Origin: Bifidobacteriaceae bacterium
GTDB taxonomy: Bacteria > Actinomycetota > Actinomycetes > Actinomycetales > WQXJ01
DNA length: 64,000 nt
Assembly (NCBI GenBank): GCA_031267825.1
Contig: JAIRYJ010000017.1
Location: 62,001-126,000 of the forward strand
Direction: 5' to 3'
The first letter of the stretch is position 1. The number at the start of each line of letters is the position of its first letter. Under the pieces are notes generated by a model, which made no database searches, was not told the origin of the DNA, and worked only from the letters and a program-made list of their open reading frames with translations. Positions 1 to 9,699 of the stretch are shown here, piece after piece. The translations under genes were made by a program, and so were the position numbers.

Positions 1-1492
1 CTTTCAAGTTAAGCGCCGTCAACTCGGCGCGAGCCTCCTCCTGGGTCTTATTCTCAGTGGGTGGCACGGTCACGGCGTTGGCTCCGAGCGAAACGATGTA
101 CTTGACAACCGAACCGGCCTCGACGTCACGCCCGGAACGCGGGTCAAACCGGATCACTTTGCCAAGCTCAACCGTGTCAGATCGTTCCGGTGTGCCTTCT
201 TCAGCCTTCAAGTTGGCCGCCTTGAGAGCTTCGATCGAATCCTCGACAGTGCCGGAGGCGGGCACTTGCGGAACCCGGACTTGGACCGGTGTCGATTGTC
301 CGCCCGGATCAGGCTCCTTGTCACCGCTGAGCAGCGCGAAGAGGCCAAGACCAATCAGAATCAAAGCGACAACTCCGCCAACAATGCTCCAAATGATGAT
401 TAGGCGCTTGCGTTTGGCGGCGTCAGCCGCCTCTTCTTCTTCAACTTGTTCAGTTGGTGGCAAAATACCCGCGTTTTGGAAAGCGCCGCCAGGCCCCAGC
501 GGCGGTCCGCCTGAACCAGGTGGCGGGAAGCTAGCCATGCCGCCACCGAGGGCGCCCCCAACTGGTGCGGGCGCTATCACTTGGGTCGCCTCAGGTGAAG
601 CTCCGCCCGCCACAACTGGGGCTGACACCCGGCCACCATGTTTGAAAGCTTGCAGATCAGCTAGGAACTCGGAAGCCGTCGAATAACGCTGGTCACGGTG
701 TTTGGCTAAGGCCTTCATCACAACCTGGTCAAGGGCGGCGGGCACATCAGGCGCGTAGGCTGACGGCGGGGCCGGGAACTCACGGACATGCTGATAAGCG
801 ATTGACAGTGCGGTATCTCCAACAAAAGGCGGCCGCCCGGTCAACAACTCGAACAAAACACAACCAGTCGAATACAGGTCAGACCGGGCGTCAACGTTTT
901 CGCCACGGGCCTGTTCAGGGCTGAGGTACTGCGCTGTACCAATAACAGCTTGGGTTTGGGTGACAGCATCGGAGGTTTCCGTCAAAGCCCGGGCAATACC
1001 GAAATCCATCACTTTGACTTGGCCGGCTGTTGTCAACATGATGTTGCCCGGTTTGATGTCGCGGTGAACAATTCCCGCATGATGGGCGTATTGCAGGGCC
1101 GAAAGAACACCGATTGTGATGTCTGTCGCCTCATCAATCGGCAAGGCGGCGCCATCATGCATCAATTCGCGCAGGGTGTGTCCCTCAACGTATTCCATGA
1201 TGATGAACGGCACATGCCGGGTGGCGCCCTGAGCATCCATCGTGACATCTTCGCCAGTGTCGTAAACCGAGACGATGGCCGGATGGTTTAAGGATGCGGC
1301 AGCTTGCGCCTCGCGGCGGAACCGGGTCTGGAAAGAAGGATCACGCGCCAGATCGGAGCGCAGCAACTTAATCGCTACAGTCCGGCCAAGCCGTGTGTCC
1401 CGCCCGACATGCACCTCAGCCATGCCGCCGCGGCCAATTAGTTCACCAACCTCATATCTGCCAGCGAGAATCCTTGGGGTCATGTCCGCCAC
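1..1492 (-). CDS. pknB: Ser/Thr protein kinase PknB with PASTA repeats (C-terminus cut by window edge)
   Basis: Membrane sensor kinase that phosphorylates cell-division and wall-synthesis proteins. The kinase domain lies at about residues 12-275: Gly loop GRGGMAEV, catalytic HRDIKPGN, DFG in KVMDFGIAR, and GTAQYLSPEQA after a Thr-rich activation loop. A Pro/Gly-rich juxtamembrane stretch follows, then one membrane segment near residues 359-384, then extracellular PASTA sequence that is still open at position 2. I chose the GTG at 1492 because AGGGAAAGG lies 7 nt upstream; an ATG at 1483 is the alternative. It follows the pknA stop by a few bases, so it is the distal gene of the pknA-pbpA-rodA-pstP-fha operon. 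The PASTA repeats are known in this family to bind muropeptide or lipid II; here that is inference. Confidence 0.95.
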   Translation of the reverse strand, partial: MADMTPRILAGRYEVGELIGRGGMAEVHVGRDTRLGRTVAIKLLRSDLARDPSFQTRFRREAQAAASLNHPAIVSVYDTGEDVTMDAQGATRHVPFIIMEYVEGHTLRELMHDGAALPIDEATDITIGVLSALQYAHHAGIVHRDIKPGNIMLTTAGQVKVMDFGIARALTETSDAVTQTQAVIGTAQYLSPEQARGENVDARSDLYSTGCVLFELLTGRPPFVGDTALSIAYQHVREFPAPPSAYAPDVPAALDQVVMKALAKHRDQRYSTASEFLADLQAFKHGGRVSAPVVAGGASPEATQVIAPAPVGGALGGGMASFPPPGSGGPPLGPGGAFQNAGILPPTEQVEEEEAADAAKRKRLIIIWSIVGGVVALILIGLGLFALLSGDKEPDPGGQSTPVQVRVPQVPASGTVEDSIEALKAANLKAEEGTPERSDTVELGKVIRFDPRSGRDVEAGSVVKYIVSLGANAVTVPPTENKTQEEARAELTALNLK

Positions 1493-1496
1493 TGCG

Positions 1497-3551
1497 CTAC
1501 CTTTCCCTGAAAAGCGCCAAATCCGGCGCGTTACTAGCCAACATTATTGTGTCTTGGGACGCAACCAGCGAACGGACTGTTTCCGTAGGCGTAGTAGCGC
1601 CCGGTGTATTATCCGCACTGAGCAGGGTTAAAAGCCCAATCAGTAGTATTACCACCAACCCGAGGGCGACGATTACCGGCGCCCACCAGCCGGGCGAAAA
1701 TCGCCGCGCCCGCTGGTCAGGGGCCTGGCCGCTGGGAGGTGTGGCGGCATCGAAGCCGGTTATTGTGCCCGATGCCGCCGGTCCGGCTTGTTCCCCCAGC
1801 CCGTTCGCCGCATCCCCAGGTTGGGTTCCGCCCGCGACACCGCCCGCCGACACCCGCTGAACTGAATCAGGTTGGTCGGGGCTAGCTGGGGTTTGGTTGG
1901 TTCCGCCGTCCGGTTTGGTGCCTTGACTTGATTCTCCAGGCTGACTGGCGGAATTCGGCCGGTGTGGGTGGCGTACTACCGGCCGGGGAGGCCGAGTGGA
2001 ACCCGCTGGCGCCGCTGCCTCGTCACGCCGGACTGGGCGATCCAGCGGGGCTGCGCTCGAAACTGGCCGTGCGGTTTGGGTCCGCCGGGGAGCTTCCGTT
2101 GACGCCACTGGCGCCTGGTCACGCCGGATCGGTTGATCTAACGGTGGGGAGCTGGAAACTGGCGTGGGCTGGAGAGACCGGGGGGCGGCATCGGACACTG
2201 GTGGGGGCGTAACTTCTGGCGCCGGGCCGCTATCTTGGGGTGCTCTTGGTGCCGGAATCGCGTCACGCCTAACCGGCTGGCGCAACATCGGGCCGGGAAC
2301 TGGGCGCTGGTGGGAGGACCCGGCCTCTGAACCGCCCACCCGGGCGGGCGGCGGTGTGGCCAAACCAACCGCACCATTCCCTTCCGGCTGGCTCGCCGAA
2401 ACGGGCGGAACCTCAGGCAAAGGTACCGCCAGTTCGGGTTGACCGGAAGCCGGACGGCGCCGCGGTGTGGGCCGTGAGCGTGGTTGACGTTCAGGCGGGT
2501 AAACCCGGGGCGGAGCGTCCGCCGGCAAGGCCGGCACAGTACCAGGATCAGTCTCAAGTTGGGCCACAACCGGAGCTGGAGCTGTTAGCGGAGCTTCAGC
2601 CGGTTTCAGAGCCGAAGCTGGCAGGTTGACATGATCGGCTGTGTCAGTCGGTTCAGTTGTTCCGGTACGTAACGGCTCACTGGCTGGGCCGCCACGCCGG
2701 GTGGCGAGCAGACGGCTAGCCAACTCACGGTGAATCTCAAGGATTTCGCCTAACAAGCCAGCCAACTCGGCGCCATCGGCCGGACGTTTAGCTGGATCCT
2801 TCTCCATCAGGCGTAACACCAGGCGGGCGAGTGACTTTTCGACCGAAGCCGGCAACGGCGGTGGCGGCTCGTTGACCTGCGCTAAAGCGATCGCCACATA
2901 GTTGACACCACGGAAAGGCCGCTCACCGACGAGCGCTTCATAAGCGATCACACCAAGCGCGTAAAGATCTCCCGCCGGTGTCGCCGGGTTACCTAAGGCC
3001 TGTTCAGGGCTGAGATATTGGGCCGTTCCCATGACCTTGCCGGTATCTGTCAAAGGCATCTGGCCAGGTGCGATCGAAATACCAAAATCAGTTAGTTTCA
3101 CCTGATCAGACGGGCCAAGCAGAATGTTGCCGGGTTTGATGTCGCGGTGTACCACCCCGGCGTCGTGGGCGGCCTGCAAACCTAAGGCGGCTTGAATCAG
3201 GATCGGTAACAGCCGCAACGGAGCGATTGTTGAATGAGTCGCTAGGACATCAGCCAGGGACTGGCCTTCGACATATTCCATGACAATGAAGCCGGTGCCA
3301 TCAATCTCGCCATGGTCAAAGACCCGCGTAATGTTCGGGTGGTTCAGCATGGCGGCGTTACGGGCCTCAAAACGTAAACGCTTAAGTGAGACTTCATCGT
3401 CGGTGTATTCAGGTCGCAGCAGCTTAATCGCCACCGGAGAATCAGCCAACAAGTCATGGGCCCGCCAAACCTCACCCATACCGCCAACCGCGATGCGGGA
3501 GATGAGCTTGTAATGGCCGCCCTTCAGCAGCATGCCGCTCTTCACGATCAT
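1497..3551 (-). CDS. pknA: Ser/Thr protein kinase PknA-like, long Pro-rich linker
   Basis: Second Hanks-type kinase of the operon, 684 aa. The kinase domain is at about residues 14-272, with VGGMGEV glycine loop, VAIKLL lysine, HRDIKPGN, DFGIS and GTAQYLSPEQA. Residues about 290-610 form a low-complexity Pro/Arg/Ala/Ser linker, much longer than in typical PknA. One membrane helix (residues about 622-645) is followed by only about 39 extracellular residues and no PASTA repeat, which separates it from pknB. The ATG overlaps the pbpA stop by 4 nt, implying translational coupling. It likely phosphorylates cell-shape and division proteins as PknA does in other actinobacteria. Confidence 0.92.
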   Translation of the reverse strand: MIVKSGMLLKGGHYKLISRIAVGGMGEVWRAHDLLADSPVAIKLLRPEYTDDEVSLKRLRFEARNAAMLNHPNITRVFDHGEIDGTGFIVMEYVEGQSLADVLATHSTIAPLRLLPILIQAALGLQAAHDAGVVHRDIKPGNILLGPSDQVKLTDFGISIAPGQMPLTDTGKVMGTAQYLSPEQALGNPATPAGDLYALGVIAYEALVGERPFRGVNYVAIALAQVNEPPPPLPASVEKSLARLVLRLMEKDPAKRPADGAELAGLLGEILEIHRELASRLLATRRGGPASEPLRTGTTEPTDTADHVNLPASALKPAEAPLTAPAPVVAQLETDPGTVPALPADAPPRVYPPERQPRSRPTPRRRPASGQPELAVPLPEVPPVSASQPEGNGAVGLATPPPARVGGSEAGSSHQRPVPGPMLRQPVRRDAIPAPRAPQDSGPAPEVTPPPVSDAAPRSLQPTPVSSSPPLDQPIRRDQAPVASTEAPRRTQTARPVSSAAPLDRPVRRDEAAAPAGSTRPPRPVVRHPHRPNSASQPGESSQGTKPDGGTNQTPASPDQPDSVQRVSAGGVAGGTQPGDAANGLGEQAGPAASGTITGFDAATPPSGQAPDQRARRFSPGWWAPVIVALGLVVILLIGLLTLLSADNTPGATTPTETVRSLVASQDTIMLASNAPDLALFRER

Positions 3552-5008
3552 CCGAACACCGCCCGCAAGATCGAAGCCACCGCCGGTGCGGCCACACTGC
3601 CACCAGTCGCTGAACTACCCCGGCTGCCGCCATCCTCAATAACCAGCGCGACCGCCACAGTGCGTGCCTCAACCTCACCGAAGGCAACCGTCCAAACATC
3701 TGGCGCCTGGCCGGCCGCCTTCTCGGCCGTACCGGTCTTCGCACCCACGGTGACGGCATCGACCTGGGCTTGGCGGCCTGTCCCCGCGGTGGCCGTCTGG
3801 ATCATCATGTCGCGTAAGGCGTTGGCGTTGGTTTGGTTGAGTGGCCTTGACAACTCAGCTGGTGACACCTCGGTCACCACTTTGAGATCATCGTCACGTT
3901 CTGACCGCACCAGATGCGGTTCCATCAGCCGTCCACCATTAGCTATAGCGGCCACCACCATGGCCATTTGGAGCGGCGTGACACGGTCATTGAACTGGCC
4001 AATAGCCCCCAAAGCGGTTTGGGATTGATCAACGTCACTCGGGAAGACGGACGGCCGGACGTATAACGGGATTAGCTGGTCCTCACCAAAACCGAAACGT
4101 TCGGCCTGGTTAGCGATGGCGGCGGCACCTAATTCAAGGCCCAGCCAGCCGAAGGCCGTGTTACAGGAAATCGCCAGTGCGTCAGCCATTGTCATGGTGC
4201 TCGCGGCGGAACAACTCGAATCACCGTAGTTGGTCAGCTTGTGTGAGGTTCCAGGTAAATCCAACGCGGTCGGGGCGGACAGTTCTGAATCTGGTTCAAA
4301 ATCGCCAGATTCCAGTGCGGCGGCGGCTGTCACAAGTTTGAAAGTTGAACCCGGGAAGTACAAGTCACCGGCGATGGCGCGATTATTCAGCGGTTTGGAG
4401 GGGTCTGATTCGTAGGCGTTGTAAGCCTGTTGGACGGCTTCCGGGTCATGGCTTGCCAGGGTGTTCGGGTCGAAAGCTGGTTTAGAAACTAACGCCAGGA
4501 TTTCACCGGTTTTCGCGTCCAGCACCACAGCGCTGCCGTGGTTGTCACCGAGAGCGTCCCAAGCGGCCTGCTGGACGGCTGGCACTATGGTCACCTCGAC
4601 CGCGCCGCCGGTCGGGACTGTGCCAGTGAAGAGGTTTTCTAGTCTGACCCAAACTGAGAAGAGTGAATCGGCTGTGCCTAGCAGAACCTCATTTTCAGCT
4701 AGTTCCAGGCCGGTGGGTGGGCCAACCACTGTGGCGTAGCCGGTGATGCTGGCGTAAAGTGGGCCGTCCGAATAGATCCGCTGATAGACGTAAGCGTCAC
4801 CGGACTTCTCTGAGCGGGCGATGATTGTGCCGCCTTGAGCCATGATGACGCCACGGTCCCGGCCGATTGAGTCATAGAAGGTGCGGGCGTTGCGCGGATC
4901 GGCCCGCAGGTCGGCCGCTACGCCAAACTGGATTGTTGTGGTCGCCACCAGCAAGGCCACCAGCATGGCGGCCGCCACCAGGGTGATGCGCCTAATTTCA
5001 CGGTTCAT
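3548..5008 (-). CDS. pbpA: Penicillin-binding protein, class B transpeptidase (PbpA)
   Basis: Peptidoglycan D,D-transpeptidase that cross-links wall peptides, anchored by one N-terminal membrane helix (about residues 8-30), 486 aa. The transpeptidase motifs are complete: S221-T-F-K224 (SxxK, nucleophile serine), S281-C-N283 (SxN) and K424-T-G (KTG). An N-terminal dimerisation/pedestal region precedes the catalytic domain. It overlaps rodA upstream and pknA downstream by 4 nt each. The pairing with a RodA/FtsW polymerase in the same operon is the standard SEDS-bPBP arrangement, so the two should act as one wall-synthesis complex. Confidence 0.95.
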   Translation of the reverse strand: MNREIRRITLVAAAMLVALLVATTTIQFGVAADLRADPRNARTFYDSIGRDRGVIMAQGGTIIARSEKSGDAYVYQRIYSDGPLYASITGYATVVGPPTGLELAENEVLLGTADSLFSVWVRLENLFTGTVPTGGAVEVTIVPAVQQAAWDALGDNHGSAVVLDAKTGEILALVSKPAFDPNTLASHDPEAVQQAYNAYESDPSKPLNNRAIAGDLYFPGSTFKLVTAAAALESGDFEPDSELSAPTALDLPGTSHKLTNYGDSSCSAASTMTMADALAISCNTAFGWLGLELGAAAIANQAERFGFGEDQLIPLYVRPSVFPSDVDQSQTALGAIGQFNDRVTPLQMAMVVAAIANGGRLMEPHLVRSERDDDLKVVTEVSPAELSRPLNQTNANALRDMMIQTATAGTGRQAQVDAVTVGAKTGTAEKAAGQAPDVWTVAFGEVEARTVAVALVIEDGGSRGSSATGGSVAAPAVASILRAVFG

Positions 5009-6525
5009 GGCCGGGCCACCGCCTCAGTGCTGAGACCGTCTTGGCTAAAACCTGGGCTTGGGCTGGAGCTAGAGCTTGGGCCGGAGCTGGAGCTTGGGCT
5101 GGAGCTTGAACTGGAACCGGCCGCGGCTTGACTCTTAGCTAGCTGGGCCGCCACAGCGGCCAGATCGATCTCCGACGTGGCCGGTGGGGGCCGGCGGGCG
5201 CCATCGGAGATGCGTAACAGCAAACCAACTACCACCCAGTTCATCAGCAGAGCTGAACCGCCATAAGCCAAGAAAGGTGTCACCAGGCCGGTCAACGGAA
5301 TGAGGCGAGTAACACCGCCGGTGACGATAAACAACTGGAAGGCCAAGGTGAAGGCCAGACCAGCGGCCAACAGTTTGCCAAAACCATCACGCGTCCCGAT
5401 GGCCGTCCTAAAGCCACGTTCAACCAGAATCAAATAGAGCAGAAGAATAGCGACTGACCCGGTCAGGCCGAGTTCTTCACCGAGGGCCGTGAAAATGAAG
5501 TCAGAGTAGGCCAATGGCGTCAGATCGGGCCGTCCGTGACCCCAGCCAGTACCGAACAAGCCACCTTCAGCCAGGCCAAACAGTCCAGTCACGAGTTGGC
5601 CTGAGCCGCCCAAAGGTCTGTCATAAAGGGCGTTGTCAAACGGGTGTAACCAAACTTGGACCCGATCTTGAACATGGGGGAACAGACGGTAGGCGGCGGC
5701 CACCCCACCGGCGAACAGTCCCAACCCTAAGATGATCCAAGACGGCCGGTTAGTCGCGACGTAAAGCATCACCACGAAAAGACCGAACAGCAGCAGCGAT
5801 GTGCCCAGGTCACGCTCAAACACCAAGATCCCGAGCGAAGACAGCCAAGCCACCAGGATCGGGCCAAAATCACGCAACCGTGGTAAACGCAAGCCAAGGA
5901 TCTTTGGTCCAGCTAAAGCCATCGTGTCCCGCCGGGTAACTAAATAGCCCGCGAAAAACACAACAAACAAAATCTTTGAAACCTCAGCTGGTTGGATCGA
6001 CAACGGCCCAATCCGCACCCAGATGCGGGCGCCGTTAATTGACCGGCCAATCAGCGGGAGGAACGGAGCTATCAGGCCTATCAAACCCAACAGTCCGGAT
6101 AAGAAAGTTACCCGGCGTAACAGGCGGTGATCGCGGAGAAAGAAAACAGTCAAGGCGGCCGCGGAAACACCCAAAACCGTCCAGATCATTTGTTTACTCG
6201 CGATGATCGACCCGGGGTCACGGCCGAGTTGTTCATAACGTAAAGCGAGGCGGTAAATCATCGCCAAGCCAATCCCGTTAAGGGCAACTGTTACTGGCAG
6301 AATGACCGGATCGGCGTAGGGTGCGCGCCAGCGCAGCACCAAATGGAAGGCCACCGCCAGCAAAGTGAACCCACCGCATTGCAAACCCATTTGGGCTGGG
6401 AGTTGGCCTTCAACCGCTAGGGCGACTTGTGCGTAAGCGAAGAAGGACAGCGCCAAGGCCGGCAGTAGGGCGAGCAATTCGGTACCGCGGCCGAGCCGCG
6501 CACCGCCTGGCAGGATGGTCGCCAC
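5005..6525 (-). CDS. rodA: SEDS peptidoglycan polymerase RodA/FtsW family
   Basis: Polytopic glycosyltransferase (506 aa, at least ten hydrophobic segments) that polymerises lipid II into glycan strands. The family signature DFIFTALGEELG sits in the second half, after the loop containing GGLFGTGWGHG. The last about 50 residues are a cytoplasmic Ser/Pro low-complexity tail that typical RodA proteins lack. It starts with GTG directly after the pstP stop and ends overlapping pbpA, its probable transpeptidase partner. FtsW is the other family member; the gene context favours RodA. Confidence 0.94.
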   Translation of the reverse strand: MATILPGGARLGRGTELLALLPALALSFFAYAQVALAVEGQLPAQMGLQCGGFTLLAVAFHLVLRWRAPYADPVILPVTVALNGIGLAMIYRLALRYEQLGRDPGSIIASKQMIWTVLGVSAAALTVFFLRDHRLLRRVTFLSGLLGLIGLIAPFLPLIGRSINGARIWVRIGPLSIQPAEVSKILFVVFFAGYLVTRRDTMALAGPKILGLRLPRLRDFGPILVAWLSSLGILVFERDLGTSLLLFGLFVVMLYVATNRPSWIILGLGLFAGGVAAAYRLFPHVQDRVQVWLHPFDNALYDRPLGGSGQLVTGLFGLAEGGLFGTGWGHGRPDLTPLAYSDFIFTALGEELGLTGSVAILLLYLILVERGFRTAIGTRDGFGKLLAAGLAFTLAFQLFIVTGGVTRLIPLTGLVTPFLAYGGSALLMNWVVVGLLLRISDGARRPPPATSEIDLAAVAAQLAKSQAAAGSSSSSSPSSSSGPSSSSSPSPGFSQDGLSTEAVARP

Positions 6526-6527
6526 GG

Positions 6528-8006
6528 CTAACCCCCAGAACTCGGCCCAGAACTAGCCCCGGCGCTGGGACTGGAACTAGGCCGGGAGGTGGGATTGGAA
6601 CTAGCCCCAGCGCTAGGACTGGAACTAGCCCCGGCGCTGGGATTGGAACTGGGCCGAACTGATGGTTGGTTTGATGTCACCCGGTCGCGGCGGGACTGGT
6701 CGACGGCCTGGTCAATCCACTCCAAGGCTTCAGCTTCAGTCACGTTGCGGGTGAAATTGTCCTCCACCTGGCGGCGGTAAGGCTCGGTCAGGTCGCGTTC
6801 AAGATCGTAGCTAGTTACCTGATCAAGATGCGATAAAGCGAAACCGAAAGCCTCTTGCGGGATACCGCGGTAAAGCGCCACCCGGCCGTTGTCAGACCCA
6901 ACATAGAACTGATCCTGCGACCAGGCGTAAGCCCAATAAAGCGCGCCCGCAGAGCCAGCTACCACCAGCCCGGCCAAAGCGATACCAGCTAACCGGCGGC
7001 CCAGGCGTGACGCGGGAGGCGAATCAGTTAGCTCAGAACTTCGGCCGGCCTGATCCGGTTGGTGTTTGGTCCGCCCGCCCCGGCGCCGACCTTGGCGTTT
7101 GGGGGTTTGGCCAGCCGCGCCGACCGGTTGGCCGGTCTGACCGGTAGCACTGGCCCGGGCGAGTAAGGCGGCCCGGGCCGCCGCACCAGTACCACCCCGG
7201 GTTGGGCGGTCACGGTCAATCGCGGCCGCCCCAGCGACCTGGGCGGCGGTTGAGGGCGCTTCGCCGGCCGGCAAATCATCCAGGTCAAGGACGTCAGCTA
7301 CGACGCAAGTGATGTTGTCCGGGCCGCCGCCGCGCAAAGCCAACTCGATTAGTGCCTCAGCGCACTGGTCTGGGTCGGTCTGTTCAATCAGCGTGCGGGC
7401 CAAGGTCTTGGCTGAAACCACGCCTGACAAGCCATCCGAACAGAGCAACCAGCGGTCTCCGGCTTCAGCTTTACGGACCGAAATGTCAAGCCCGCTGGAT
7501 AGTTCAACATCCCCTAAAACCCGCAGCAGGAGGGAACGCTGGGGGTGGCGTTCAGCCTGCTGTGGGTCAAGTTTGCCCAGATCAACCAGGTATTGAACAA
7601 AGGTGTGGTCGGCTGTGACTTGTTCCATGACGCCATCGCGCAGTAGGTAAGCCCGCGAATCACCAATGTGCCCCAGGATCAGCCGGTCACCGGTGCGCAG
7701 CAAGGTTGTCACGGTGGTGCCAAGCCCCGCTAGTTCTGGGTCTTCTTCGACCCGTTCAAGGAGTTCCTCGTGGGCGCCTTCGACGGCTTCTTCAAGGGCT
7801 TGGGCACCCTGGTCAGCGGTTGGTGTTTCCTCGTCGAGTTCGGCCAGATGAGCGATAGCCACTGAGGACGCGATATCTCCTCCGGCATGGCCGCCCATGC
7901 CGTCCGCCACAACCAGCAGGTGTGGACCGGCGTAGGCCGAATCTTGGTTGTTGGCGCGGGTCAGCCCGATATCGGAGCGAACCGCGTAGCGCAGGGCAAT
8001 GGCCAA
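6528..8006 (-). CDS. pstP: PP2C-family Ser/Thr phosphatase PstP
   Basis: Metal-dependent phosphatase that reverses PknA/PknB phosphorylation. The catalytic PP2C domain covers about residues 1-235: DGMGGHAGG metal-binding motif, GHIGDSRAY, CSDGLSG and GGPDNIT. A basic/Ala-rich linker leads to a membrane helix near residues 335-360 (LAGIALAGLVVAGSAGALY), then an extracellular domain and a Ser/Pro/Gly repeat tail at the C-terminus. The start is TTG at 8006, two bases from the fhaB stop, with AGGTAGG upstream. The repeated tail is encoded by imperfect short repeats at about 6555-6650. Confidence 0.94.
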   Translation of the reverse strand: MAIALRYAVRSDIGLTRANNQDSAYAGPHLLVVADGMGGHAGGDIASSVAIAHLAELDEETPTADQGAQALEEAVEGAHEELLERVEEDPELAGLGTTVTTLLRTGDRLILGHIGDSRAYLLRDGVMEQVTADHTFVQYLVDLGKLDPQQAERHPQRSLLLRVLGDVELSSGLDISVRKAEAGDRWLLCSDGLSGVVSAKTLARTLIEQTDPDQCAEALIELALRGGGPDNITCVVADVLDLDDLPAGEAPSTAAQVAGAAAIDRDRPTRGGTGAAARAALLARASATGQTGQPVGAAGQTPKRQGRRRGGRTKHQPDQAGRSSELTDSPPASRLGRRLAGIALAGLVVAGSAGALYWAYAWSQDQFYVGSDNGRVALYRGIPQEAFGFALSHLDQVTSYDLERDLTEPYRRQVEDNFTRNVTEAEALEWIDQAVDQSRRDRVTSNQPSVRPSSNPSAGASSSPSAGASSNPTSRPSSSPSAGASSGPSSGG

Positions 8007-8007
8007 C

Positions 8008-8595
8008 CTACCTAGCCACCTCCAGTGTGGTATTACCGATTCTGACCGATTGGCCGACGGTTAGTTCGCGCGGGACGGTGACTCGTTCACGTCCCAGGAA
8101 TGTGCCGTTAGTTGAACCCAGGTCTTCCAGCACCCAGCCGCCTTGGCGGGGCACGATCTGGGCGTGCCGCCCCGAAACGAACTCATCATCCAGCACCAGG
8201 TTGGCTGTTGAAGACCGTCCTATCACAATTGGTGAGCGGGCCAGCGGCAGGGTTGTGCCGCGCAACGGACCGCTCCTGACTATCAGTCTGGTTGGGTTAG
8301 CCCGGCCGGGTGCGGCTTGGCCGTGGGGAGGTGTCAAACCGGACGATGCCGCCGGGCCAAGTGGCGTTGGTAGGCCGGGCTGTGGCAGGGCAACAACTGG
8401 GCCGACCGCCATCTCAGCTGGCACTGGGACACGGCTACGGCCGCGTGACGTCGCGGCGGGCCGTCGCCCGTTTCCGCGACGCCTGATGGTTGTGCCGTAG
8501 ACGTCACGCCGCAATGTCATCAGGGCCGCCAGAACGAACAGCCACAGGAACACCAAATAGCTGAGCCGGAGCAGCGAAACTGAGAGTTCTCCCAT
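8008..8595 (-). CDS. fhaB: FHA-domain membrane protein FhaB/FipA
   Basis: A 195-aa protein with an N-terminal membrane helix (about residues 8-28), a Pro/Arg-rich linker, and a C-terminal forkhead-associated domain (about residues 110-190: VIGRSSTANLVL, SGRHAQI, LGSTNGTF). FHA domains bind phosphothreonine, so it probably recruits PknA/PknB-phosphorylated partners to the membrane. It is sandwiched between fhaA (6-nt gap) and pstP (1-nt gap) in the kinase operon, the usual actinobacterial order. Confidence 0.92.
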   Translation of the reverse strand: MGELSVSLLRLSYLVFLWLFVLAALMTLRRDVYGTTIRRRGNGRRPAATSRGRSRVPVPAEMAVGPVVALPQPGLPTPLGPAASSGLTPPHGQAAPGRANPTRLIVRSGPLRGTTLPLARSPIVIGRSSTANLVLDDEFVSGRHAQIVPRQGGWVLEDLGSTNGTFLGRERVTVPRELTVGQSVRIGNTTLEVAR

Positions 8596-8601
8596 GGTGA
8601 C

Positions 8602-9321
8602 CTAGCTATCGGGGTTGAACCCTAAGTCGGTTGATTCGCCGGTCCAAAACACCACGTTGGTTCTGCCCACGGTGATTGTGTTGCCGTCGACCAGTAAAGC
8701 GTTGGTGATGCGATGTCCTTCAACAAACGTTCCGTTGGTTGAACCTAAATCGGTGGCGACTGGTCCGTCGGCGGTCAAACGAATCTCAACATGACGCCGC
8801 GAAACGCCGGTGTCCTCAACGATGATGTCAGCGTCAGAACCTCGGCCTATGACTGTGACCGGCCCGGTCAACAAGTAGCGCTGCCCATCAATGTCAACAA
8901 TTGGGTGAGTCGTTGACGCGGCTGAAGGACCAGCCGGGGCGACAGCTCCGCGGACTGTTTCAGAGCGCACATGGAAGACCCCGACTTCTAAGTCGGGGTC
9001 TTCTTCAAAGGTGACTGAAACTGGGCCAACAAAGGCGTAGCGCTGTGAGGCGGCGTGCTGGGCTACGCCTTCTTGTAGTTCCTCACCCATCGCTTCAGCA
9101 CCCCAGTCCAAGATTCGGTCAAAATCTTGGGGTGATAGTTCAATCACGAACTCATTTGGCACAACCGCCCGCCCGCGGGCTAGTACGGCCGCTTTATCGT
9201 CTAACTCGCGCCGAAGCGCTGAAGCCAGGTCCACCGGTTTCACCTCACTACGTGACGCCTTGGCGAAAGCGCCGCTGACCGCGCGCTCCACGCCCTTTTC
9301 GATTCGGTCGAGGAAAGCCAT
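8602..9321 (-). CDS. fhaA: FhaA: DUF3662 plus FHA domain phosphothreonine-binding protein
   Basis: First gene of the operon, 239 aa. The N-terminal half (residues about 1-115, MAFLDRIEKGVERAV onward) matches the DUF3662 domain that begins FhaA proteins. The C-terminal half holds the FHA domain (VIGRGSDADIIVEDTG, SRRHVEI, LGSTNGTF). In mycobacteria FhaA binds phosphorylated MviN/MurJ and limits wall synthesis; the same role is inferred. The ATG is preceded by GGGAAGGGA at a normal spacing. The middle linker is shorter than in mycobacterial FhaA. Confidence 0.92.
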   Translation of the reverse strand: MAFLDRIEKGVERAVSGAFAKASRSEVKPVDLASALRRELDDKAAVLARGRAVVPNEFVIELSPQDFDRILDWGAEAMGEELQEGVAQHAASQRYAFVGPVSVTFEEDPDLEVGVFHVRSETVRGAVAPAGPSAASTTHPIVDIDGQRYLLTGPVTVIGRGSDADIIVEDTGVSRRHVEIRLTADGPVATDLGSTNGTFVEGHRITNALLVDGNTITVGRTNVVFWTGESTDLGFNPDS

Positions 9322-9699
9322 TCGTTATCCCTTCCCGTTAGATTGACCCGCAAGATCATCTCTCCGCGTACTGCGTCGGGAGAATGCCTTGGCGGGCGAG
9401 CCCCGAGTGGAAAATTCGGCTCATAGTCAAAATCTCGGTTCCCTAGTCATCTAACAGTGGCCATCCAATCGTAACGACAGACTAGCTTGTCACGGCGGGA
9501 TAGTCAGTCAACTGGCGGAACTATTCCTTTTCGGAATGATTGGACCACGCGCTGGCCGGTCGACTAACTAAGTGGTTAACCGGCCGAAGCTAACTGGCTT
9601 GGCCACCGCCTTGGCGCGGTCGGCTTACCCGATCCCTGGTCTTAGCTGAAAGCCGTTCTGTTCGGCTTACCTGGCGATCCGTGCTACCCTCACCTTTGC
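9322..9699. other. Intergenic region between fhaA and tRNA-Leu
   Basis: 378 bases with no convincing reading frame. It must hold the promoter of the leftward fhaA-to-pknB operon and the promoter of the rightward tRNA gene. I could not identify a good -35/-10 pair for either; TACCCT at about 9685-9690 is a weak -10 candidate for the tRNA. Confidence 0.6.
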
